NCBI GenBank assembly: GCA_002682825.1
Contig: NOKP01000100.1
Span: 10,535 to 27,050 of the forward strand
Reading direction: 5' to 3'
DNA: 16,516 nt
Origin: Neonectria sp. B-13
Lineage: Eukaryota > Ascomycota > Sordariomycetes > Hypocreales > Nectriaceae
The notes beneath the pieces were generated by a model. That model was not told the DNA's origin. It saw nothing but the letters and a program-made list of their open reading frames with translations, and did not search any database. Made by a program: the position numbers and the translations under genes. This document shows positions 1-8,288 of this stretch, in pieces. The number at the start of each line of letters is the position of its first letter. The stretch's first letter is position 1.

Positions 1-284
1 ATGTGCGCATTGGCAAATGAGGAAGAGAAGATTGGCACCTATGGGGGGCATTCGGATGGGGTTAATCCGGACCAACAGGAGGTGCAGTTGCGCTACCTAA
101 TCGGGTAATCGCTTAATCCGGTAATTTTGCAAGGGGGGGGGACCAAATTTCGGGGTTGAAAATCCCAGAGCTTAAGAAGACCTTTCGTACCGAAAGGCAT
201 TCACCCAATCACAATCCATAGATTTCTTTACCCAATTTCCAATTAAAACTCAATACTTCCATCTTGCCATTCTGGCTGCCATCC

Positions 285-330
285 CCTTCATTCCTTCTTT
301 CCTTCCTTTCTTCTTTCCTTCATCCCCCTC
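285..330 (+). promoter_or_regulatory. Pyrimidine-rich promoter tract
   Basis: An almost uninterrupted run of C and T (ttcctt/tttctt units) lies about 150-190 bases upstream of the ATG at 478. Such CT tracts are common just upstream of transcription starts in filamentous fungi. The assignment is by position and composition only. Confidence 0.35.
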
Positions 331-373
331 CAATGCCTCTATAGCATAATTTCAATCACGAACTATTGAAATG

Positions 374-448
374 GATATTTCAATAGGTCGCAGTTGGAAT
401 TGCGCTATTATAGATATTTCAACAGGTCGCAGTCAGAATTGCACTATT
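374..448 (+). repeat. 39-bp imperfect tandem duplication
   Basis: Two copies, starting at 374 and 413, share the unit beginning gatatttcaa and ending in gcNctatt. They differ at four positions, all transitions (T/C, T/C, G/A, G/A). The second copy ends about 30 bases before the ATG at 478, so both copies lie in the presumed 5' leader. Confidence 0.75.
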
Positions 449-477
449 GCCCCTTATTTCTCTACCTCTTGTTCATC

Positions 478-3400
478 ATGACGGACAGTACGACCTTAAC
501 CCAAAGGGGGAAGAAGACTCCATCCCCCCCAAGCCAGATCCAAAAGCTCGAGAGCGTTGGGTTATTCCTCAATCGACCTGAGCCAGCCATCATATGTAAA
601 CAATGCGGCTTTGCTATCCACCCCAATCGCATATTACGACACCCTGGAGATACGCATGATGTCAGTAAACCTGCCCGTCGCGGTCTGAAGGCTGTCCTTT
701 CTCTATGGAGCCTCCCGGATCCAGGCAGTCTCCCCTTACGACCTGATGGCTCACGTCCTCATCCACATCTGGCAATCCAACGAGGCTCGGCTTGTAGGCA
801 CTGCGGCCTGCGCTCTATAAGCGACAAGGTCCTTGCAACACACATGAGGACATATCATAGCGACAAGATTCAGATCGCCACAAGACTCGGGCGCCATTGG
901 TTGCGAGACCATATTCACCAAGGATTGGCATTCCAGAGCTGGATGGCTAAGGATATTCAAAGGTCATGGCTTGTCGTGGTTATAAGTGGCGAGCAGCTTA
1001 GTCAATCTTCTTTCCAACACGGCCTCCTTCTCCAGGCAAGCCCTACCCTTATCAAAAACTTTGCGCAGCAATTGCTTGCAGAGGAATGCCAGCATATCGG
1101 CAAGCAAACTGGCCAGCCAATGCCACATGGCGCTGGCGCATCTGGATCCTCGACCCTCCTTTCTAATTGGATGCGGCGTACCGGCTGGCAGACCATGTTC
1201 AGAGAAGCACGCCGGGATATCCTCCTTCCGCTTGCTTCCCTGCCCTCACCCGATCGGCCTGTACGACTGGGGACTGTGGCCGGAGAAATGCTCTGGAGTT
1301 CGGCGAGAGTTGAACGCCGGCTTGCGGCGATGGTAGCTGCACTCGACCGCCTCTTTGACCAATGTGCCGATACGGTTAGGGGTACTGATGTCTGCTTGAG
1401 AAGGTGGCTCCGTGGGAAATTTCCAGATCGCCCATATAAGTCGCCGTTCCAGTTGGTCTCCCAGCAGTCTTCTGAACGGCTATATAGGAAAGAGTTCCAA
1501 CGCTGTCTCTGCTTCTGGCTTCGCCTTTACCAGCTATCACCATCCAACGCAAGGGTCATCACTGGCCAGACACTGTCCAAACGTCAGCGACAGATGCTCA
1601 AGCAGCTATGGTCAGATCCCATATGGGAGGCAGAGAACATGACCAGCCAATATGATTCTGATGGACCGCATGCCGACAGATATGATGATGATGAAGTTAG
1701 AGGGGAAGAAGAGGATGATGACGACGATGATGAGGATGACGACGAGAGCGACGAGGACGATGACGATGACGAAGGCGAAGAGAAGATGGATATCGAGGAT
1801 GACGACGAGTCCGATGATGGATCATCTACGGATTGGTCAAACGACGAGGAAGCCGAGCAGAATGATCCAGCTGCGGATGTCCTACTTCGATTCTACTACT
1901 TTGCTGTTACTGAGGACTTTCGAAAGGGAATCGCAAGTTCCACGCTCTTAGTATATTTCAGCGCCGTACGTGGCCTATCATCCTCAAACGACGCCGAATA
2001 CCTCCAACCTAATCGGTTCACTTCAATACTCGCAAGGTTCATCTACTGTATGCGATTAATCGTCTTAGAGGCGGTACTGCCTCGCCTTCCGCATACCTAT
2101 ATTGGTATTCCGTCTCGGCCGCGGTATGGCCAACTGAGGGCTCTTGATACCGTCCGTCGAGAAAGCTTATGCGATGGCTCGCTATCGCCTATGGGCGAGT
2201 TCCTCAGCCTTCTATCCTATGGTCATGCTCTTCGGCGGTCTCAGGGACCAAGATTTCACTTCTATTGGAGTGAAGATGGCGAAGTGCTATCCTGGGATGG
2301 CATACATCAGTTGTCGATGGAAAACTTCCGCGGCTTGGCACGCAATGTATTAAAATGCGCCACAACTCGCTGTAAACGCTTAATGTACGACTGGGTACCT
2401 GCTGACATTGATCTTGGACATATACGAGATAGGATCTCCACGACTACAACGGGATACTCCTTTGTCTCTGACCCCACGAATGCGCTGGAGGGGGCCTACC
2501 TGGAGCTCTTTATGAGGGCATGTGTCTCGCCAATCGATGGCCTGCTTAAGATTTAAGCTAGAATCAGAGATCAGGGCGCATGGGACTTCACAGCCGCCCA
2601 GTCTTATCTCAATGCCCACGACGACTTCCTCAAGACGCTGATGGTGCTTATGAACCTCGACGGTGGCCAGTCAGCGCGAATTGCCGAGTTATTGACGCTT
2701 GAGTATTGCAATTCCCCTTCACGGCCTAGGGGTGTTTGTATATGGGGAGCAAAGATGTGTTCAATTACTCGACATCATAAAGCCCGCCTAGCGACGAACA
2801 ATGAGTTCTACGTCGCACGCTTCTTCTCTCCACCAGTTTCAGAGCTGCTGGCAAGATATCTCATCTACATCCGGCCAGTAGCTCATACGATCCTACGACA
2901 GTGTTTCTCTAATACCTCCGCTAATACCCTGCTATTCGCGCCAGTATCCCAGAAAGGTCAACAATCGAACTCCTGGACGACATCGACCTTCACCCAGGAA
3001 CTTCGGCGATACTGTAACGCAGCATGTGGTGTTCCATCAGGCATTGGAGTTCAGCTTTACCGCCAAGTCTCCATCGCTATTACAGAACGTCATGTCCGCA
3101 CATCTGCCCATCGATTCAATCGTTTTGACGACATTACAGCTGCGGCAGGAGAAGATGTGGCCTACGCATGGCAGAGTGGCCATCGGCCAAACCAACGACA
3201 TACTACCTATGGCCTAGATGGCGCCTACCCGGATCACTTACAACCCTCATTGCTCCGAATCTATGAGAAGGTATCAGAAGACTGGCATGCCTTTCTTTGG
3301 GGCGGCCGACAACAAGGATCCTACGTCATTAATAGCAATAGCCGGACTGAGGCAGTTGCAACAGTAGCTGCAACTCCCCATCATAGCTTCCTCGCAGAGA

Positions 3401-3624
3401 AGCGGCGTTATAAGTCTATAATTACTCCAGTGGCCTCTTCAGAATTATATAATGTCAGCAAACGTCAGAGAATTGATTATCCTATTGGTGGTGACTCTCT
3501 TGAGGCCAGCACTGACCTATATGAGAGTTCAATGGACGAAATGGCTGATGCAGAGGCGATTGTCGCTGATGACAATAGGGGTAGAAATACTCCTAGTAAT
3601 CAATGCCAAACCCAACTCTTGTAG
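478..3624 (+). pseudogene. OrsD/DUF3505 zinc-finger protein with tyrosine-recombinase-like C-terminus, interrupted by one stop
   Basis: Reading from the ATG at 478, the frame runs 692 codons to a TAA at 2554-2556. It then continues in the same frame to TAG 3622-3624, about 1,048 positions in all. The N-terminus has two zinc-finger-like units typical of OrsD/DUF3505 proteins: C40-x2-C43 with H55 and H60, and C106-x2-C109 with H122 and H127. A very acidic Asp/Glu stretch spans about 402-460. The part after the stop carries R734 (ARIAEL), K768 (HHK), R862 (LYRQ), H902 (SGH) and Y911. H and Y are nine residues apart, as in tyrosine recombinases (GH-x8-Y); the first His of HxxR is Gln here. OrsD proteins are fungal and poorly understood, and a role in DNA binding or mobility is inference. 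The isolated stop fits CAA changed to TAA. Readthrough, or expression of the halves separately, cannot be excluded. Confidence 0.75.
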
Positions 3625-3634
3625 AGTTGGGTTT
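3608..3634 (+). terminator. 11-bp perfect hairpin over the stop codon
   Basis: The arms aaacccaactc (3608-3618) and gagttgggttt (3624-3634) are exact reverse complements around a 5-nt loop. The stem contains the last codons and the TAG of the OrsD-type gene. It could be a 3' processing structure or the end of a mobile element; the sequence does not decide. Confidence 0.6.
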
Positions 3635-3654
3635 GATGCCCCACTCTAATCCAT

Positions 3655-3694
3655 GTACAGTTGGGTTCTCTGACCAGGGTACAGTTGGGTTCTC
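3655..3694 (+). repeat. 16-bp direct repeat containing the hairpin-arm core
   Basis: The unit gtacagttgggttctc occurs exactly at 3655-3670 and 3679-3694. Its core agttgggtt also forms the right arm of the hairpin at 3624-3634, giving three same-strand copies within 71 bases. The clustering at the end of a recombinase-like gene suggests a terminal or binding region, which is inference. Confidence 0.7.
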
Positions 3695-3720
3695 AGAGTA
3701 GCCAATTATAGCCTGGGGTA

Positions 3721-3850
3721 ACGAAAAAAAAACAAAGATAGTTAACTAAATAAAACTAATTAGTACCAACTAATTAGTAATTAAAAATCATTAAAAACTA
3801 ACTAATATTAAACTAAAAAATTATTTTATCTACTAATACAAACTAAAACT
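3721..3850. other. AT-rich block between the OrsD-type gene and the SKN7-like relic
   Basis: About 130 bases consist almost wholly of A and T in short repeated words (actaatta, aactaa, aaaac). There is no coding potential. The block separates the OrsD-type locus from the receiver-domain fragment and may mark an insertion or duplication boundary. Confidence 0.6.
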
Positions 3851-3852
3851 AA

Positions 3853-4460
3853 GAGTTCCTCAAGTCAATGGGATGCAACGTCGAACACGCCGTGAGTGAC
3901 GAGACCCCGGCACCAAGGTTCGGCGGCGCTATCTAACATTAGCACAGCGAAACGGTGCCGATGCCTACAACAGAGTTAGCAATGGCGAGACCACTTCGAC
4001 ATGATGTTCATAAACATCATCATGCCGCGACTCGACGGTGTTTCCGCCACCATCTACATCCGCCAGCACTGCTAATCCACTCTCATCATGAAATGACGTC
4101 GAACATCAGACCCGACGAGAAAAATAGTTATTTCGAGCACGGTAAGTTGTGGATGTGCCGGAGTGCCTGGTGCTTCGATTGCTAACCGCGAACGCAGGTA
4201 TGAATGGAGTTCTGGCGAAGCCATGCACCAAGGAAGGAATGCTCAAATCGACTCACATGTCCCACGTCCGAAAGAACCCGCCGCCACAGAACGAGAGCGA
4301 TGGATCAAGGTACATGATGGGCAACGTCCCATTCATGAGCGATTTCATCAAGTTTGAGACGTCGACGCCTCCGCCACCGCGTCGGGTTCGGGTTGGTCCC
4401 CGGGACACAGGCACAAACAGTGCGGACCAAAGGGGCTGTTTCATGAACGAGGGCAACTAG
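3853..4460 (+). pseudogene. SKN7: Decayed SKN7-class response-regulator receiver fragment with two introns
   Basis: Conceptual pieces line up in order with a receiver domain: KSMGCNVEHA (3862-3891), NGADAYNRVSNGET (3951-3992), IIMPRLDGVSAT (4016-4051), MTSNIRPDE (4093-4119), then GMNGVLAKPCTKEGMLK and KNPPPQ after 4197. SKN7/Prr1-type regulators end their receiver with MNDVLxKPFTKEG-like motifs. Two introns remain recognisable: 3892-3947 (gtgagt, ctaac, cacag) and 4142-4197 (gtaagt, gctaac, gcag). Removing them rejoins the pieces in frame. Damage includes a 1-nt loss near 3993, TAA at 4073-4075, a 1-nt loss near 4092, and Asn (aac, 4013-4015) where the phospho-accepting Asp is expected. The HSF-type DNA-binding half of SKN7 is absent upstream. 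Retained introns indicate a DNA-level duplication. A 148-residue spliced frame from ATG 3961 also exists but reads the wrong frame for exon 1. Confidence 0.75.
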
Positions 4461-4969
4461 TATAGCATAGCCAGCCACGGCTATGGGACAGCCATGGACT
4501 CCACATCTGAGCGAATGTCGGACCACGACAGCCTGCCTGAGAAGCGGCAGCGGCTCAACCAGGGCAACTATGGTTGAAGCTCCCGACCTCGAGTTCAGAT
4601 ACGATGGCCCAGCCTTGGGCAATAGGGCGGTGTACTGCTGAGTGAAAGCATAACATCCTCCCAGTCTCGGTCGCGGCGACTTTGCCTCAGGCAGGTAGGT
4701 CACGACCCACGAGTACCCGTGAATCTAATGGCTCCCGAACCGTTGATGTCACTGAGTCATCACTCATACAAGAGCACCAAACGTCGCCCGCATTTGTTCG
4801 TAAACCCGAAGGAAACAACAAAACCTCATGCATCTCAACATCATTTCATCAAAACACATTCAAAATACAATCTCATTGAATCCAACATTTACCAAGAGCT
4901 CGGCCAAGAAAGCAAGAAACATACTTACGCGCAGAGCGCACCACTTACGTCAACTACTACAACCCAAAT
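4461..4969. other. Spacer and 5' leader of the small mitochondrial-type gene
   Basis: No gene is supported here. A TGAGTCA heptamer at 4753-4759, inside actgagtcat, matches the AP-1/Gcn4 (CPC1)-type core, 211 bases before the next ATG. From about 4780 the sequence becomes A/C-rich, like a fungal 5' leader. Function of the heptamer is untested. Confidence 0.35.
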
Positions 4970-5329
4970 ATGCGCTCCACAGTTAGTATCATCCTCCGAG
5001 CCACCGCCCCCACCCTCCCTCGCCGCTTCATTACAACATCTTCATCCCTCCTATCCTCCTCCAGCAGCAGCAACCTCCCAACCGCCGACACAAACACCAA
5101 CCCCACCGGCGATGGCAGCAGCTCCTCGCCCCACGCCCGCGCCAAGGCCAAGGTCTACAACTCGAATATCTCGGGCTCGGGCTCGGATCCGGCAAGTCAG
5201 CTCACGGTCGAGCAGAAGAAGGAAGTGGACGAGCATAACCGCCACTTTGCCAAGAAGCAGAGCCTGGGAAAGACGTCGTTGGGAGAGAAAGTGGACGACA
5301 AGTTTTGGAAGGGCACTTCCAAAGGCTGA
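4970..5329 (+). CDS. Small protein with mitochondrial-type presequence, function unknown
   Basis: A 119-residue single-exon frame. The first 20 or so residues (MRSTVSIILRATAPTLPRRF) are rich in Arg, Ser, Thr and hydrophobics with no acidic residue, as in mitochondrial targeting presequences. A Ser-rich linker follows (about 24-55), then a charged C-terminal part (about 76-119) with EQKKEVDEHNRHFAKK and a closing VDDKFWKG. Small fungal proteins with this layout (presequence, KVYN motif, EHN and KFW motifs near the end) are familiar to me as conserved hypotheticals, but I cannot name a function. The ATG at 4970 is chosen because it begins the presequence directly. No lesion is visible, and it stands out as an intact gene among relics. 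A location in the mitochondrial matrix or inner-membrane space is inferred. Confidence 0.75.
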   Translation: MRSTVSIILRATAPTLPRRFITTSSSLLSSSSSSNLPTADTNTNPTGDGSSSSPHARAKAKVYNSNISGSGSDPASQLTVEQKKEVDEHNRHFAKKQSLGKTSLGEKVDDKFWKGTSKG

Positions 5330-6011
5330 GGCTTTTCGACAGGAGGGATGTTTGAACAAAGGCGAAGGCAATTCGTCGCTGGCGACACACATTCGTTGAG
5401 CAAGAGGAAGCGAAGCATATAATGATACCCCAGAAGAGGTTGTATTATTAGCCGCCAGGGGCACCTTGTAACAGTAGTTGGGAGTCAAATGCGACTACTT
5501 GAACATTTGCAGCCCACAATGAACCTCAAGCGACAGTGGCCCGAATTCAACTATAAGGGATCTCTGAAGCCTCCGGCTGCCTGCCCGGAAGAAACCCATT
5601 GAAGGGCCAACAAATCACAGGCTTCACCAGTGTATAAAGACACAATTTACAGAAAGAATGGGACTGCGATGAGAAATGTGGTATACACTTTGTTGCAGAT
5701 TGGGGTACAGAAGCTCAATAACTGCGAAATCCAACCTTGTTCGTCAAGCCTCTTGAGCGAACCGCGACATTTCTGAACTAGCATGAGGCATGATGTTGGA
5801 TCATTTGCCAACCATAATGACGTGTCGTTCGTGTCTGAGTCATTCGGCCTGGAACTGCTCAACTGGGTCTGGATGACATGGTGTGTGTATCTGCACTATG
5901 TATATATAATCAGTAGCTTGCTTCTTGCATCTTCAGCTCGACCCTGGACCATAATTGACAATTGCACCAAGCTCAACCTTAAGGACAGCTCGGTCAAACA
6001 CCCATAATACA
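5330..6011. other. Intergenic region without recognisable genes
   Basis: About 680 bases downstream of the small mitochondrial-type gene. Open frames on both strands are short, lack recognisable motifs and have no convincing intron signals. The first 100-150 bases are probably the 3' UTR of the upstream gene. Confidence 0.5.
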
Positions 6012-6284
6012 GTGGAGATAATCAAGGAAGCCGCCAAGTACGCCTTTAATTCCAACCAGTTTACTTCCAACCAGAACGACACCAGTGGTGGTAGCAAGGA
6101 GATCGAGGCGGACAGCAACGACAATATTGGAACTGATATGAACAACCTCCCCATGCCATCCATAACAGTTTTATACTTCCACAGTTATACTTCCATAGTC
6201 TGTCTTCTGCCGGCGACTCTGGTGACAAGACGATGGAAGTACCCATGAGCACAAGCCTAAGACCCAGGAACAGTAGTCAAAGAA
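6012..6284 (+). pseudogene. Possible relic of a GRG1/CCG-1-like stress gene
   Basis: From GTG 6012 the frame reads VEIIKEAAKYAFNSNQ, then SKEIEADSNDNIGT and DMN. The small glucose-repressible proteins of the GRG1/CCG-1 type start with MxxIKxAxxYV and contain SKEANKEVAKDSNAxxGTR. Spacing and residue types match along about 45 codons. The start codon would have changed from ATG to GTG. The frame then enters a 14-bp tandem repeat at 6171-6198, after which a GD(S)GDK-like piece appears in another frame (about 6209-6232). The match is by eye, the family is low-complexity and charged, and chance similarity is possible. Confidence 0.35.
6171..6198 (+). repeat. 14-bp tandem duplication with one C/T difference
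   Basis: Copies ttatacttccacag (6171-6184) and ttatacttccatag (6185-6198) abut. They differ only by CpA versus TpA, the change expected from RIP-like mutation. The repeat interrupts the possible GRG1-like relic. Confidence 0.7.
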
Positions 6285-6922
6285 ATGAATACCACTAGTA
6301 CGTGACAAATAGCACTATTTAGGTCAGCGTCTCGAGGCGATCTGGACACTGTTGTAATCAATTTGCCTGCCAGAATGGACCCTGCAGAACTAGGTTTGTT
6401 CACCCCAGTGACTGTTTTGTTGCGCTTTATAGGACGCTGGTTTTCCTCTGTGTAGCTCGCTGCCGAGACCGGGGCAAGCCTAGTGACAGCGTCACTAACA
6501 ATCTGGTACGGTCCTTCCTTAGGTGTGTTGTAAACCGCCGAGTCCGTGCAACTATGATGTCACAAAGTCTTCAAAGGCCGATGGATTGGTCCAGACCTCC
6601 GCCAGTCCGCGCATAGATCGCACATTTGGTGGGTATCGGTTGCCCGGCATACCCAAATCGCCACCTGCCGTCGTGCCGTCGTGCAGTTGTGTGTGTTAAT
6701 TAATGTCGGCAGTTTTTGGTGATAACCCTTCCAATATTAGGTACTCTTGGTGTCCCTTCGATTTCCCGCTACGTTTTGCCGCCGTAGTGACGTGCGCCAC
6801 ACGAATTATGGCTGTACCATTAATGGCCCGCCCTTTCAGCCAGGTTCTTATTTACCCCCTCGACTACTTCATGCATTCTCCAACTTTTTCTTTAATTCTA
6901 AATTTTGCATTAGTCTGTCGGC
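6285..6922. other. Upstream region of the endosulfine-like gene
   Basis: No gene is supported. The stretch contains a palindrome, tagtgac-agc-gtcacta at 6481-6497 (7-bp arms, 3-nt spacer), that could bind a dimeric bZIP-type factor. A T-rich leader (about 6880-6915) precedes the ATG at 6923. The promoter of the downstream gene should lie here. Confidence 0.4.
6481..6497. promoter_or_regulatory. Palindrome tagtgac-agc-gtcacta
   Basis: Perfect 7-bp inverted arms with TGAC/GTCA half-sites spaced by three bases, about 430 bases upstream of the endosulfine-like start. Half-sites of this kind are recognised by bZIP factors; the spacing is not a standard consensus, so function is speculative. Confidence 0.2.
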
Positions 6923-7418
6923 ATGGGCTCTTCCCAGGACTCAAACCTCCATAACGAGGAGCAGCTGCGCCTCCAGCACTTGTATGGAAGCGTACCAAAC
7001 AAAGAAGACCTTCTCGCTCATCAATTAGAGGTATCCATGTGGTATACCGCGCAATATTCCCCCCCTGGCTAATCATAGTGTCTTATTACAGAGAAGAAAG
7101 TACTTCGATTCCGGCGACTTTGCCCTTTCCCAGGCACACAAATCTTCGAATATCGGCGCGGTAAAGACCGGGAGCGACCATCCCCTCCGGGCGGGTATAT
7201 CTCACCCATCATCCGCGGTTCCGAGCTCCAGCAACGTCAACGATGATGGTCACGAGCAACTGCAGGGTCAGTGGCAAGCTGGCTTGGTGAGATCTGGTAG
7301 CCAACTTCATCGAGAGATGGCTCGTCAGACTCCTGGTGAATCTGGAGAGGCGAAGCAAGATAAAAAGTGTACATTACCGTATGGAACCTTTTCGCACTCG
7401 AACTTGTGTGGGCCTTGA
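6923..7418 (+). CDS. IGO1: Endosulfine/Igo1-like protein, divergent paralogue, two exons
   Basis: Exon 1 is 6923-7030 (36 codons). The intron 7031-7091 has donor gtatcc, branch gctaatc at 7068-7074 and acceptor tacag. Exon 2 is 7092-7418 and ends in TGA. The 144-residue product carries the family core: LQHLYGSVPNKEDLL (about 18-32), then RRKYFDSGDFALSQAHKS spanning the splice junction. Ser43 sits in FDSGD, the site phosphorylated by Greatwall/Rim15 kinases in endosulfines, which then inhibit PP2A-B55 to promote quiescence or mitotic entry. A TGSDHP element (about 62-67) matches the GxEHP segment that follows the core in fungal homologues. The exact join of the conserved motif across the intron strongly supports the model. 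The core is more divergent than usual (Phe for Tyr after FDSGD, Gln-Leu-Glu for Lys-Leu-Lys), suggesting a paralogue rather than the essential copy. Expression is unknown. Confidence 0.8.
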
Positions 7419-7934
7419 GGCTAGTGTTCCGGTTGGGGGTCGAGCCGAGCTCAGACCGTTAAATGGTATATGATAAGCTCATATACGGGGGAATCAGCTG
7501 GAGGCAAGTACCATTGCTATTTACCGGGTGCTGCGGTCATGGCTGCAGGCAGGCATCGTGGAGGAAGTTGATCCTATGCTGTTGGACAAAGCGGATGATA
7601 CAATGGGTGAGAAGTCGGTTGAGAAGAAGTCAGTCAGAGAATGGCTTAGGGGTTTGCCAATGCAGGTGCGGGAGGAGGAGGCAGGGTGGGAGTAGGCTTG
7701 CGTTGGGTCGTTGGGTACCAAGCTGGCGGTGAAGGTAGAACTACGCGGCATGGGGCGCTGGTCAACCATCAACGCAACCCCAACCAACTCAATATAGGAC
7801 ATGGATTGACCAACTCAACGGAGGAAAAGCTTGTTAAGCAGTTAACTCACTAGATTGAAGACTGAAGTTGAGTGGATTGCGTTGATCGCCACCCTACAAT
7901 AAACCCAGCCCTTTTCATAACCGAAAGGCCTATC
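7419..7934 (+). other. Region with one unrecognised coding-like segment
   Basis: The frame from 7477 to TAG 7693-7695 (72 codons, no ATG near its start, preceded by TAA at 7474) reads like real protein: an acidic, helix-prone stretch with EEVDPMLLDKADD, then VREWLRGLP and a final AGWE. It could be a terminal exon whose 5' part is lost or spliced from upstream (a cag acceptor lies at 7495-7497). It could also belong to a longer form of the endosulfine-like gene. No family recognised. Confidence 0.3.
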
Positions 7935-8288
7935 ATGCAGAAACAACCCGCCACCGCCATTACACGGCGTTTACACGCTATTGTGGACCCTATCGGATCT
8001 CAAAACCCAAGCTACATCCTTGGACGCGATCCTTTTCTGAACGAACATAAACTACGCACCGTCGTGCCATCAGCAAGTCTCGCTTCATCTGCCGAAGATA
8101 TGACCTTGAACACTTGGAGAATAGCCTTCAAGCGCACTTGCTACTACTATCCAGGCACGAGATCTCGTAGAGAAGCCATGTATAATATCATTCAAGCACG
8201 CAAGCAAGCAAGCACATATTCCCTTCGTATGGACTGGAATGGAATTTATCTCGCCCGGGGAACAGGCCCCACAGGGCCAGTACGCTAA
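7935..8288 (+). CDS. Doubtful hypothetical protein, 117 residues
   Basis: An ATG-initiated frame (MQKQPATAITRRLH...) with no intron signals, no recognisable motif and no membrane segment. Composition is basic and mixed. It lies between decayed sequence and an AT-rich block and may be chance. It is listed because it is the longest + strand frame in the 7.7-9.7 kb interval. Confidence 0.2.
   Translation: MQKQPATAITRRLHAIVDPIGSQNPSYILGRDPFLNEHKLRTVVPSASLASSAEDMTLNTWRIAFKRTCYYYPGTRSRREAMYNIIQARKQASTYSLRMDWNGIYLARGTGPTGPVR

Larger units (their letters stand above)
1..477. other. Upstream region of the OrsD-type gene
   Basis: No gene can be supported here. Frame 1 is open from the window edge to a TAA at 106-108 (35 codons); it could be the tail of a gene to the left or chance. 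A short hairpin lies at 181-197 (cctttcg, 3-nt loop, cgaaagg). The sequence then becomes pyrimidine-rich and leads into a tandem duplication just before the ATG at 478. Confidence 0.4.

Noticed and set aside
478..3624. Starship captain (DUF3435 tyrosine recombinase)
   Set aside because: The N-terminal paired zinc-finger units and the acidic linker point to OrsD/DUF3505, not DUF3435. Only the general recombinase-like residue pattern is shared.
3955..4185. Hypothetical protein with a His-rich N-terminus (frame from 3955/3961)
   Set aside because: This frame crosses the receiver-domain relic in the wrong register. The + strand reading that gives IIMPRLDGVSAT and the introns explains the sequence better.
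4305..4703. 132-residue minus-strand frame
   Set aside because: It lies opposite the SKN7-like exon, has no recognisable motif, and is best seen as a shadow.
4719..5399. 226-residue + strand frame rich in Pro, Thr and Arg
   Set aside because: It overlaps the mitochondrial-type gene in another frame. Its low-complexity composition is what a frame-shifted Ser-rich coding region would give.
5051..5488. 145-residue minus-strand frame
   Set aside because: Antisense to the same small gene; Gly/Ala/Val-rich shadow without motifs.
7997..8288. Possible exon structure extending the 117-residue frame
   Set aside because: No donor, branch and acceptor set at plausible spacing was found, so no spliced model is offered.
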